DNA of 64,000 nt from JBFHFS01 sp041583495. Lineage in GTDB: Bacteria; Bacteroidota; Bacteroidia; Bacteroidales; Marinilabiliaceae. The DNA is taken from contig JBFHFS010000002.1 of the NCBI GenBank assembly GCA_041583495.1, forward strand, positions 62,001 through 126,000, read 5' to 3'. The notes beneath the pieces are model-generated. The model saw nothing but the letters and a program-made list of their open reading frames with translations, ran no database searches and was not told the DNA's origin. The position numbers and the translations under genes were made by a program. The number at the start of each line of letters is the position of its first letter. Position 1 is the stretch's first letter. Positions 1-7,589 of the stretch are shown here, piece after piece.

Positions 1-395
1 CTATAGCGCTCGTTGGCTTCGGTAAGCCGATCGATCAAGGCCAGATATTCCTCCGAATGATAGTCGGTGCGGGAATTGATCCCACTGGTAGTTGCTTCAA
101 TCTCCCGTTCAAGTTTTTTCAGATGCGGGAAAGCCTGCTCCACCTCCTCGAAGAGGGAGAACTGGTCGTTGTGTACCATATGCTGAGGCAGGTAACCCAT
201 AGAAAAGTCCCGGGGCATGGTAACCGTTCCTGAGGTAGGCTCCTGCAAACCCGAGATAATTTTAAGCAATGTAGATTTTCCCGCTCCGTTCTTCCCCACC
301 AGTCCGATACGATCGCGTGGGTTAATCAAAAAAGAAAGATCTTCGAAAAGCAAAAATGTGCCAAAATCGAGCGTAAGCTGATTGACTGAAACCAT
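1..395 (-). CDS. ABC-F family ATPase, N-terminal part (cut by window edge)
   Basis: The reverse strand opens with ATG at 395 and reads MVSVNQLTLDFGTFLLFEDL, followed by a Walker A motif (GLVGKNGAGKST) and continues open to the window edge, so only about 131 residues of the N-terminal nucleotide-binding domain are present. The start, the very short lead-in to Walker A and the absence of membrane segments are typical of ABC-F proteins (EttA/Uup/YheS type), soluble twin-ATPase proteins that act on the ribosome, rather than transporters. Family known; exact subgroup inferred. The LysM-domain gene upstream runs in the same direction and ends 47 bases away. Confidence 0.8.
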   Translation of the reverse strand, partial: MVSVNQLTLDFGTFLLFEDLSFLINPRDRIGLVGKNGAGKSTLLKIISGLQEPTSGTVTMPRDFSMGYLPQHMVHNDQFSLFEEVEQAFPHLKKLEREIEATTSGINSRTDYHSEEYLALIDRLTEANERY

Positions 396-442
396 TAAAG
401 ATGTGTTACAAAATTAGAAATCTGAGGATAAACCGGGCTAAT

Positions 443-2866
443 TTAGGGCATTGGCTGATTAAAAAGCACCGGACTCCTGATGATCTTGTAATTGGGGTTA
501 AACCTCAAGAGAAAAAGACCCTGGTTGTAAAATCCCCCCCAGTTGGACACCCTCGAAAAAGCGAAATTAAACTGCAGCGGATGCATTTCCAGTGGGGCCG
601 GACAATATTCGAAATTACGCCCTTTCATGGCCATGGTATAAACAAAATAGTAGGTTACATCGTACCCCCAAACACCATAGCGCGAAAACCCTGAGGTGGA
701 TGATGAACTCTGAAAATAGGGCGATACGGCATGGGGCTCCGTATGGTACCACTGACGGTATTTTGAAATAAAGCTGCGGGTTCCCTCACTCTCATAATCA
801 AGAGCAAAAAAGGTAAATATTTGCGCATTCAGAGCAAACATATCTTCGGGATCGATCGATTGAGCCCTCAACCATTCGGTCATCCCAAACAAGGTTACCT
901 GAGCCTTCATCTTTTCCTTTACACCGGCCAGCGCAGGAATAATCTCCGATATGGTGGCCTCCTGATTGGTTGGGATAACCACATAATTTTTCCCGATAGG
1001 ATCCAGCAGCGCACGTAAATTATTGAGATTTTCATCGGCCCTGGTCATCCGGTACTCCTTGTATTTGATCTTTTTATTGAGGGCAAATTCCTGGAAATAG
1101 ACTTTTTTTCTAAACTTGTCCATGAAAGCATTGGCATAAGCATCTTCACCTGCAGGGAGTATTACCAGAAGATTTTGATCCGAAGCCTGCCGAACAATCT
1201 CATTGGCCATCTTGTCGAACAACAGGGTATCCGGGGTATTTATTTGAAAGAGATAGGGATTCTTCCACAATTCGGGATTCGTATTGGAGAGCGGATAAAC
1301 CATTTTGATTTTATGGCGCAGAGAAAATTCGGAAACGGGGCCCAGATCATCAGAACGTGCCGGCCCAATAATCAGGTCTGCTTTCTGCAAGGCAGGCGTT
1401 TGAAGCACCCTGTTCAGGGCCTGCCGATTGGGGGCAATATCATACACCGAAAGCTCCACACTAATTCCTTGTTTTTTCAGGGAATCCAAAGCCAGGAGTG
1501 CCCCTTCATAAAACTCCACGAACACCTTTGATTGATTCGCAATAATTTTATCGGCTCTTTCAGTTACAATGGTGTCCTTGTTTTCTATTTTTGAAACCAA
1601 ATTGGCCTTAGCGGATGCCTCTAAGGAAAAAGGCAAAAGAAGCGCCACTTTAATGGGAACAGCCCGTCCAAGTCGTTCGTAGTTGATGCACAAACTATCG
1701 GGGGAAATATTGGGTGCAAGAATAGCCGGGTTTTCAGGTTCACTTGAGATAACCTCTTTTTTAGCCACGATGGGAGCTGTGATACGCTGGGAAAACCAGG
1801 CATCTTTTGGAATCCTAAGTGTCTCCCCCTTTCGCAAACCGGAAAAATCCGTTTCGGGGTTCACCTTTTTCAGGGTTTCTATATCGACATTATACTTCCG
1901 CGAAATGGCAAAAAGGGTTTCCTTTCGCTTCACTTTATGCTCAACAAAAAGGTCCGCTTCGGGAATCTGTTGTTGCACAACGGGAATCTCCTTCTTTTGT
2001 TTGGGCACCCGCAACAGGTAGCCGGGTTTCAACTTATCGATATCAATATTTCCATTTGCAGCTTTCAGATCCTGGATATCTACCTGATAAATGCGGCCGA
2101 TGGAATAAAGCGTTTGACCGGGCTTGATCTCATGATACAGGTACTCCTCTCCCTCAATATATCCCGACGTGGAGGCCACTTCCTGTGGCGGGGTATCCAC
2201 CGTTATTTTTGGCAGCCGCACCAGGGAGCCTCTGGAAAGAATCCCATTTTTCAGGGCGGGGTTATATCCGATAATTTGTTCTACCGAAAGGTGGTATTGT
2301 TTCGAGAGGGCATAGAGCGTCTCCCCGGGTTTTACCTCATGCAGGATAAATGAGTCGTCGTTGGATTGAAGCTGGCCTTCATGGCTGCCCTCAGGCTCAG
2401 AAACCGGTACTTTAATGATGCTGCCAGTAACCAGCTTATTTTTGGATCCGGGATTGTTTTCATAGATCGCTTCTATGGGAACATCATATTTTCTGGAGAT
2501 GAAAAAAACAGTTTGCCCGGGCTCAACCGTATGAAGAATGAAGTTGCCCGTTTGCGCCAAGTCGCGCAGACTGCTGTTGCGCCCTGCAATAACAGGGATT
2601 TTAATGACCTGCCCGCTTTTTAAACCAGCCCCGAGCTCGGGATTGGCTTGTAAAATCTCCTTTTGAGATACATTATATTGCCGGGCCAGAGAATAAAAAC
2701 CCTGCCCTTGCTTCACCACGTGAAGAAAGTACTCTTTTCCCTCGATTAGAATTTTTGAACCCACCTGATTTTGCGGTTCATTTTGTGCCTGAACGCCCCA
2801 GGTTATAGTCAAAAAGAAGGCTGAAACCCACCAATGCAAAAGTCTGTTTTCCAAATAACTGCACAT
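443..2866 (-). CDS. LysM-repeat protein with C-terminal periplasmic-receptor-like domain
   Basis: 807 residues. An N-terminal signal peptide (hydrophobic stretch about residues 10-27, cleavage near VQAQ) is followed by five LysM modules at about 47-91, 109-154, 173-220, 242-289 and 308-354, each with the pattern GxTLYxISRKYxV...NP. The rest (about 394-800) resembles type I periplasmic-binding/receptor folds: it starts VKVALLLPF-like (IKVALLLPFSLEA) and contains ADLIIGPARSDD. LysM modules bind peptidoglycan, so the protein probably sits in the periplasm attached to murein; the ligand of the receptor-like half is unknown. Such chimeras recur in Bacteroidota, usually annotated as LysM or amino-acid ABC substrate-binding proteins. 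No transporter genes flank it, so a transport role is not supported here. Its own promoter box lies upstream (2947-2954). Confidence 0.85.
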   Translation of the reverse strand: MCSYLENRLLHWWVSAFFLTITWGVQAQNEPQNQVGSKILIEGKEYFLHVVKQGQGFYSLARQYNVSQKEILQANPELGAGLKSGQVIKIPVIAGRNSSLRDLAQTGNFILHTVEPGQTVFFISRKYDVPIEAIYENNPGSKNKLVTGSIIKVPVSEPEGSHEGQLQSNDDSFILHEVKPGETLYALSKQYHLSVEQIIGYNPALKNGILSRGSLVRLPKITVDTPPQEVASTSGYIEGEEYLYHEIKPGQTLYSIGRIYQVDIQDLKAANGNIDIDKLKPGYLLRVPKQKKEIPVVQQQIPEADLFVEHKVKRKETLFAISRKYNVDIETLKKVNPETDFSGLRKGETLRIPKDAWFSQRITAPIVAKKEVISSEPENPAILAPNISPDSLCINYERLGRAVPIKVALLLPFSLEASAKANLVSKIENKDTIVTERADKIIANQSKVFVEFYEGALLALDSLKKQGISVELSVYDIAPNRQALNRVLQTPALQKADLIIGPARSDDLGPVSEFSLRHKIKMVYPLSNTNPELWKNPYLFQINTPDTLLFDKMANEIVRQASDQNLLVILPAGEDAYANAFMDKFRKKVYFQEFALNKKIKYKEYRMTRADENLNNLRALLDPIGKNYVVIPTNQEATISEIIPALAGVKEKMKAQVTLFGMTEWLRAQSIDPEDMFALNAQIFTFFALDYESEGTRSFISKYRQWYHTEPHAVSPYFQSSSSTSGFSRYGVWGYDVTYYFVYTMAMKGRNFEYCPAPLEMHPLQFNFAFSRVSNWGGFYNQGLFLLRFNPNYKIIRSPVLFNQPMP

Positions 2867-2946
2867 GCTTATAAAAAATTAATACCTGCTTTGAAACCTC
2901 TCTTTAAGCGCAAATATGTTGTTTGGCCGTTCCTAACATAGGGAGA

Positions 2947-2954
2947 CAAAGATA
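2947..2954 (-). promoter_or_regulatory. Bacteroidota -7 promoter box for the LysM gene
   Basis: The minus strand reads TATCTTTG, a perfect TAnnTTTG -7 box. No convincing TTTG -33 box is seen at the expected distance. It lies about 80 bases before the LysM gene start. The rest of the 2867-3160 intergenic stretch shows nothing else I can name. Confidence 0.4.
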
Positions 2955-3160
2955 TACTATTTAGCCCATAAAACAGGCTAATGCGCTTATAAGTTTAACA
3001 GTGGGGAAAAGGCACTCCAGGTTGTGCCCATGCAGTGGGCCTCTGAAGGAAAGAAACCGGGCCGGTAGGGTTAACGAATTCAACCCCAACACTAAACCCC
3101 TCCGGAATTCCAATCGTCGGGGGGGCTTGAGCCTCTTATCGTTTAACGCATTAACTCGGT

Positions 3161-4609
3161 CTATTTTCTGAGAAGTAACTCAATCTCCCTCATTTGCCTC
3201 TTAAATTCAGCATTGGTTTCGATCATGTTTTTTACGGTTTTACAAGCATGCAGAACCGTAGAGTGATCGCGTTTCCCAATAATGGAACCAATAGCCGACA
3301 GAGACGAATTGGTTAGATTCTTTGAGAAGTACATAGCCGCCTGACGCGCCTGTACAATCTCTCTTTTGCGCGATTTAGTCTGCAACATTTCCGATTGAAG
3401 CTCATAATATTCACAAACTTTGCTCAGAATTTGATCGACGGTAATCTCCTTTTGAGTTTTACCTACCAATCGATCCACCACATTCTTTGCAATATCAATG
3501 GTGATCTCAGTCTTATTGAGCGTGGAGAGAGCCAGCAATGAAATAAGGGCCCCTTCAAGTTCACGAACATTGTCGGTTATGTGAGAAGCAATATAATGCA
3601 CAATATCCTCCGGGATAATAATCCCGTCTTTATGGATTTTACTCTTTAAAATCGCCACCCGGGTATCGTATCCGGGCGATTGCAGATCGGCTGGCAAACC
3701 CCATTTAAAACGGGTCAGCAAACGCTCTTTAAGCCCCTTCAACTCAACGGGTGCCTTATCCGAGGTGAGCACCAGCTGTTTGCCCGACTGGTGAAGATGG
3801 TTAAATATGTGAAAAAAAGTGTTTTGCGTAGCTTCCTTCCCTGCCAGCTCCTGAATATCGTCGATGATTAAAACATCTATCATCTGATAGAAATGCAGAA
3901 AATCGTTCACGGCATTGCGCATCACCGCATCGGTATACTGAATGAAAAACTTATTGGTACTCACATAAAGGACCACTTTCTCGGGATGCAGCTTTTTTAC
4001 CTCCAACCCGATGGCATGCCCCAGATGGGTTTTTCCCAATCCCGATTTACCATAAATGAAAAGAGGATTAAAAGCCGTTTTTCCGGGACTTTTCGCTACA
4101 GCTTCACTGGCCGAACGTGCCAAACGATTGCACTCGCCTTCAACAAAATTATCAAACGTATATTCCCTGTTTAACTGTGGATCGATGCTCAACTTCTTTA
4201 CCCCAGGCAAAACAAAGGGATTTCGTATAGCGGACTCTTCCTGCCGCCCATAGCGATTATTGACACCTTTGTGGCCGTATGTGTTGTTGGAGGAAGCCGG
4301 ATAATTAATGGTAAGTGCCTTTTTTGCCGGAAACTCATCTTTTTCCATCACCACACTGTATTCGAGTTTGGCACCCGGACCAATCGTATGCCTGAGAGCC
4401 TGACCAACCAAATTAATGTACTGCTCCTCGATGAACTCGTAAAAGAAATAAGTGGGTACCTGTATCGTCAGCACTTTGTTCTCCAACTTTAAGGGAACAA
4501 TGGGTTCAAACCATGTTTGATAATCAACCTGGGGGATGGATGCTTGAATATGACTGAGACATCCTTTCCAGATCTGTTTGCAATTCTGCTGTAATACAGT
4601 GCCCTCCAT
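3161..4609 (-). CDS. dnaA: Chromosomal replication initiator protein DnaA
   Basis: 482 residues with the complete DnaA layout. Domain I is at about 1-90 (WKGCLSHIQASIPQVDYQTW), followed by a variable linker. The AAA+ ATPase domain covers about 150-365, with Walker A GKSGLGKTHLGHAIG near 187, Walker B VLIIDDIQELAGK, and sensor/arginine segment LKERLLTRFKWGL. Domain IV carries the DnaA-box binding signature RDHSTVLHACKTV near the C-terminus. It binds DnaA boxes and melts the origin to start replication. Flanking genes (MCE upstream, LysM downstream) are not the classic dnaN/recF neighbours, which is common in Bacteroidota. The 300-base AT-rich leader (4610-4910) is the obvious place for its promoter and autoregulation. 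Confidence 0.97.
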   Translation of the reverse strand: MEGTVLQQNCKQIWKGCLSHIQASIPQVDYQTWFEPIVPLKLENKVLTIQVPTYFFYEFIEEQYINLVGQALRHTIGPGAKLEYSVVMEKDEFPAKKALTINYPASSNNTYGHKGVNNRYGRQEESAIRNPFVLPGVKKLSIDPQLNREYTFDNFVEGECNRLARSASEAVAKSPGKTAFNPLFIYGKSGLGKTHLGHAIGLEVKKLHPEKVVLYVSTNKFFIQYTDAVMRNAVNDFLHFYQMIDVLIIDDIQELAGKEATQNTFFHIFNHLHQSGKQLVLTSDKAPVELKGLKERLLTRFKWGLPADLQSPGYDTRVAILKSKIHKDGIIIPEDIVHYIASHITDNVRELEGALISLLALSTLNKTEITIDIAKNVVDRLVGKTQKEITVDQILSKVCEYYELQSEMLQTKSRKREIVQARQAAMYFSKNLTNSSLSAIGSIIGKRDHSTVLHACKTVKNMIETNAEFKRQMREIELLLRK

Positions 4610-4910
4610 TATAGTACGATAGTATTATGTTTAAATAAAAAATTGAGCGTCGGAAGGCAAAATTTGCAAAAAAAATCTGTAAAAAAAAACGGCTGTAGTC
4701 TTGATTTTCTATATTTTCATTTATTCTATTAATAGTCAGTAAATTAATGAAATCACCCCTATTTCACTAATAATCAATCTATTAATCAATAAAGCAAGTG
4801 GTTAAATTCAACCCCCAATTAATTGTTATAAAGTCTTTTGAGAACAAAATAAAAATAAATTCGAATATTCGTCAAAATAAAAATCAACAAACCCCTATTT
4901 AACACAATAA
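4610..4910. other. AT-rich dnaA leader with a direct repeat (possible origin-related region)
   Basis: This gap between the MCE gene and dnaA is strikingly AT-rich. A block beginning ACCCCTATTT and ending AATAATCAAT occurs at 4755-4778 and again at 4891-4915, in the same orientation; the second copy runs into the MCE stop codon. Further AATCAAT repeats lie between them. I find no clear TTATCCACA-type DnaA box, so origin function is only a possibility. The best promoter candidate for dnaA on the minus strand is a 7/8 match (AAATTTTG) near 4660. Confidence 0.35.
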
Positions 4911-6173
4911 TCAATTTCTTGAAGTAGCTTTTTTGAGCGCTTTGGTGAGCTTTATCGGCTTCCCATTTTCCAGTGCAATCACCTGCGCATCCGGAAATTC
5001 TTTGGAGACTTGTTCTTTGATGGCAAGTATTTCTCTATACGAGGAGGTTTCTCCTATCGTGTAGAAAAAATTCTTACCATCGGTATCCTCGGTAATTTTG
5101 TGAGATCCATCTACAATCTGATTCTTAAGGTCGAGGGCCACGCGCGAACTCATCACCTGCAACTTAAAAACCACCCCATGATCTTTGGCTTTTTGCTCAT
5201 CCACTTCAACATACATCTTTGGTGCAAGATCGAGTGCTGAAAAGTGCAGGTATCTTCCGGGGTTATGTCGTAAATCGACCATTAAACGGTCGAGATTGGC
5301 AGAAGCATCAATCATATTCAGATAGAGGGTATTGTCCGAGAGCAATAAACCCAGAGTCCCCTCCCCTTTTGAAGTTCGGTCCAACAGGGTATTAAGGGTG
5401 CTCAGGCTCGAGTCAACTCTGCCAGCAAGAGTGCCCATCTGGATTGCCTTTAGCTGTTCACTAAAGGTTGCCAGATTTTGGATGGTGGTCTTTAGATTTT
5501 CTCTTTGCAAAACAAGAGCATAACTAAGCGAGTCTATATTCGACAGGGTATTACCGATGGGCCCACCGGGTCGAACCGATGCCTCCAGGGTTGCACTGGT
5601 GGCCTGCAAATTGGCCATAAAGGCCTGGAATTCCCTTATTCCATAGGCCAGACTCTGCTGATTCTCCTCGGAAAATACCTTCCCAATATCCGTCAATACA
5701 GTATCTAGCTTCACCAACAGACGCTCAGTTTTATCTTTTAAGGGCAACATCTCCATGCTCACCTGGTCTTTCAGGTCGCCCATCACATTGGTGGTTAAGG
5801 TATCTCCGGGCTGAAGCAGGTTAATGTCGTTGCCCGGAAGGAACTGAACCCCTTTGGTCCCCATCAGATCAAGGCTATAGATTTGAGCCGTCGTATTAGC
5901 GGCCAATTTTAAATCTTTTTTAATTGAAAAAGCAATCAAAAATTTTCCATTCTCTGAAGGGTGAAAAACAATTTCCTGAACAGAACCAATTTTATACCCC
6001 TTATAGTGCACCGGACTGCCTTCATTGAGACCATCGACACGGGAATAAATGCCAAAAAACCGGTCGCCGGTATCGAACACATTTTTACCCTTCAGGTAGT
6101 TAACTCCCCAAACCAGGATGACAATGGCTGTTATTATGGTAAAGCCAATTTTAACCTCGCGTTGTATCTTCAT
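4911..6173 (-). CDS. MlaD/MCE family protein
   Basis: 420 residues. A single N-terminal membrane anchor (about 8-27: FTIITAIVILVWGVNYL) is followed by an MCE domain (about 36-115: GIYSRVDGLNEGSPVHYKGY...GSVQEI) and a long helical stretch with repeated short hydrophobic heptads. MCE proteins form ring or tube assemblies that move phospholipids between inner and outer membranes, usually with an MlaE permease and MlaF ATPase; neither is within the window, though they can lie elsewhere. The last 80 residues (FKLQVMSS...YTIGETSSYREILAIKE) resemble the C-terminal module of the neighbouring amidase and may be a SPOR-like domain. The amidase gene lies 78 bases upstream on the same strand; a promoter box at 6201-6208 suggests separate expression. 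Confidence 0.88.
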   Translation of the reverse strand: MKIQREVKIGFTIITAIVILVWGVNYLKGKNVFDTGDRFFGIYSRVDGLNEGSPVHYKGYKIGSVQEIVFHPSENGKFLIAFSIKKDLKLAANTTAQIYSLDLMGTKGVQFLPGNDINLLQPGDTLTTNVMGDLKDQVSMEMLPLKDKTERLLVKLDTVLTDIGKVFSEENQQSLAYGIREFQAFMANLQATSATLEASVRPGGPIGNTLSNIDSLSYALVLQRENLKTTIQNLATFSEQLKAIQMGTLAGRVDSSLSTLNTLLDRTSKGEGTLGLLLSDNTLYLNMIDASANLDRLMVDLRHNPGRYLHFSALDLAPKMYVEVDEQKAKDHGVVFKLQVMSSRVALDLKNQIVDGSHKITEDTDGKNFFYTIGETSSYREILAIKEQVSKEFPDAQVIALENGKPIKLTKALKKATSRN

Positions 6174-6200
6174 TCCAATGAATATTTATTTTAGGCGTCA

Positions 6201-6208
6201 CAAAGGTA
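6201..6208 (-). promoter_or_regulatory. Bacteroidota -7 promoter box for the MCE gene
   Basis: The minus strand reads TACCTTTG, a perfect TAnnTTTG match 28 bases before the MCE start codon. The -33 box is not obvious. Confidence 0.4.
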
Positions 6209-6251
6209 AAAGATATTTTTATACTGAGCGAAACCACAAAACCACCACAGG

Positions 6252-7379
6252 CTAATGCTTAAGCCGCTCGCCATTTCGAAAGGCCACCACAAAACAGTCG
6301 GGCACTTTTTCTTTTACCGCCGGCAATAGTTTTAAAATCTCCTTCCTGGAGGAACTTAACCTGGTGGTGTATTTATATATCCCGCCTTCAACATACTCCC
6401 ATACATCCTCGAACTGAGCATAGGGTCCCTGGCCCTTTTTGAAGGGTTCTTTTGAGATGGCCACCTGAATACGGTACTCCACCTCCTCTTTTTGGGCTGG
6501 AGCCTCCTTAACTGGAGCCTCGGGACTCTTCTCCGGAACCACCTCCTGTGCCATTGGCGGGGGCTTCACCTGAACCGCCAGGGATGAGTTTTTGGCTTCG
6601 TATTTCTCTTTATAATCACGTATGGCCCGATAAATGGCTGAGGCCAGGTAAACTTGTCCCTCCTCCGAGGTTACAAAACGTTCTTCCTCCCGGTTGCTAA
6701 GAAATCCTACCTCCACAAGGAGTCCCGGCATTGCCGTTTCCCTCAGCACCAGAAATCCCGCCTGCTTAACCCCCCGGTTGTAACGGCCTACCCGATGGGT
6801 AAATTGATCCTGAATCAGAGAAGCGACTTCGATGCTTTGATCAAGATAGACGTTCTGCATAAGCTCAAAAATGATATACGACTCGGTAGAGTTAGGATCA
6901 AAACCTTCGTATTTCGACATGTAATTGTCTTCCATCACAATTACGGAGTTCTCCTTCTTGGCAACTTCCAGGTTTTCTTTGGAACGGTGCAACCCCAGCA
7001 CAAAGGTTTCAACCCCCTTAATGCCCGGATTAGAGATGTAATTGGCATGAATGGAAACAAAGAGATCAGCCTTGACCCGGTTGGCCAGTTGGGCGCGCTC
7101 ATCCAAGGGAACAAACACATCCTTATCGCGCGTATACACCACCTTAACATCGGGCAAATATTGATTCAGATACGCCCCTACCTTGAGGCCGATAGCCAGA
7201 ACGACATCTTTTTCCTTGCAATTCTTCCCCAGGGCGCCCGGATCGCGCCCCCCATGGCCCGGATCCAGGATGACAGTATTAATCCCCACCGATACCGGCT
7301 TCTGGGCGGGGGTATCGGGATGGGTAAGGTTTGTCATTATAACAAACAAAATAAATATATATAGGTATTTATTGCGCAT
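6252..7379 (-). CDS. N-acetylmuramoyl-L-alanine amidase (Amidase_3)
   Basis: Hydrolyses the amide bond between N-acetylmuramic acid and the stem peptide; exported. I start at the ATG at 7379 (375 residues): it gives MRNKYLYIFILFVIM, a signal peptide, has an AGGA-like ribosome site seven bases upstream, and the promoter box at 7398-7405 leaves only about a dozen bases of leader. The longer reading frame to 7463 would add an implausible 28 residues. The Amidase_3 fold is complete: zinc-binding DPGHGG, glutamate in KEKDV, SIHAN and catalytic glutamate in LLVEVGFLSN. A proline/alanine-rich linker leads to a C-terminal module (YRIQVAISKEPF...) that resembles the end of the MCE protein and may bind peptidoglycan or a partner. 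Confidence 0.92.
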   Translation of the reverse strand: MRNKYLYIFILFVIMTNLTHPDTPAQKPVSVGINTVILDPGHGGRDPGALGKNCKEKDVVLAIGLKVGAYLNQYLPDVKVVYTRDKDVFVPLDERAQLANRVKADLFVSIHANYISNPGIKGVETFVLGLHRSKENLEVAKKENSVIVMEDNYMSKYEGFDPNSTESYIIFELMQNVYLDQSIEVASLIQDQFTHRVGRYNRGVKQAGFLVLRETAMPGLLVEVGFLSNREEERFVTSEEGQVYLASAIYRAIRDYKEKYEAKNSSLAVQVKPPPMAQEVVPEKSPEAPVKEAPAQKEEVEYRIQVAISKEPFKKGQGPYAQFEDVWEYVEGGIYKYTTRLSSSRKEILKLLPAVKEKVPDCFVVAFRNGERLKH

Positions 7380-7397
7380 ATGATCAATTCCTAGATT

Positions 7398-7405
7398 CAA
7401 ATGTA
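7398..7405 (-). promoter_or_regulatory. Bacteroidota -7 promoter box for the amidase gene
   Basis: The minus strand reads TACATTTG, a perfect TAnnTTTG match 18 bases before the ATG at 7379. It lies inside the longer possible reading frame of the amidase, which argues for the shorter start. No good -33 box. Confidence 0.4.
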
Positions 7406-7527
7406 ACACTACAAAGATGGTTGATAAATTTACAAAATTCATCCAAAAAAACGTAAATATCACCCCGATGATGTATTATTGGTGCCAAATTTGATAGACA
7501 TCCTTCCAAAAGACCGTTTTTTTCATT

Positions 7528-7535
7528 TATTTTTG
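7528..7535 (+). promoter_or_regulatory. Bacteroidota -7 promoter box for lptD
   Basis: TATTTTTG matches TAnnTTTG perfectly, 55 bases before the TTG at 7590. It falls downstream of the TTG at 7479, which would rule out that earlier start if the box is used. The -33 box is poor. Confidence 0.35.
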
Positions 7536-7589
7536 CGCTCATACTGGTACAATCGCAGGCTCTTTAAATATAATATAGAATCGCCCATT

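Noticed and set aside
6654..7364. 236-codon plus-strand frame opposite the amidase
   Set aside because: Antisense shadow of a gene with all catalytic motifs on the minus strand.
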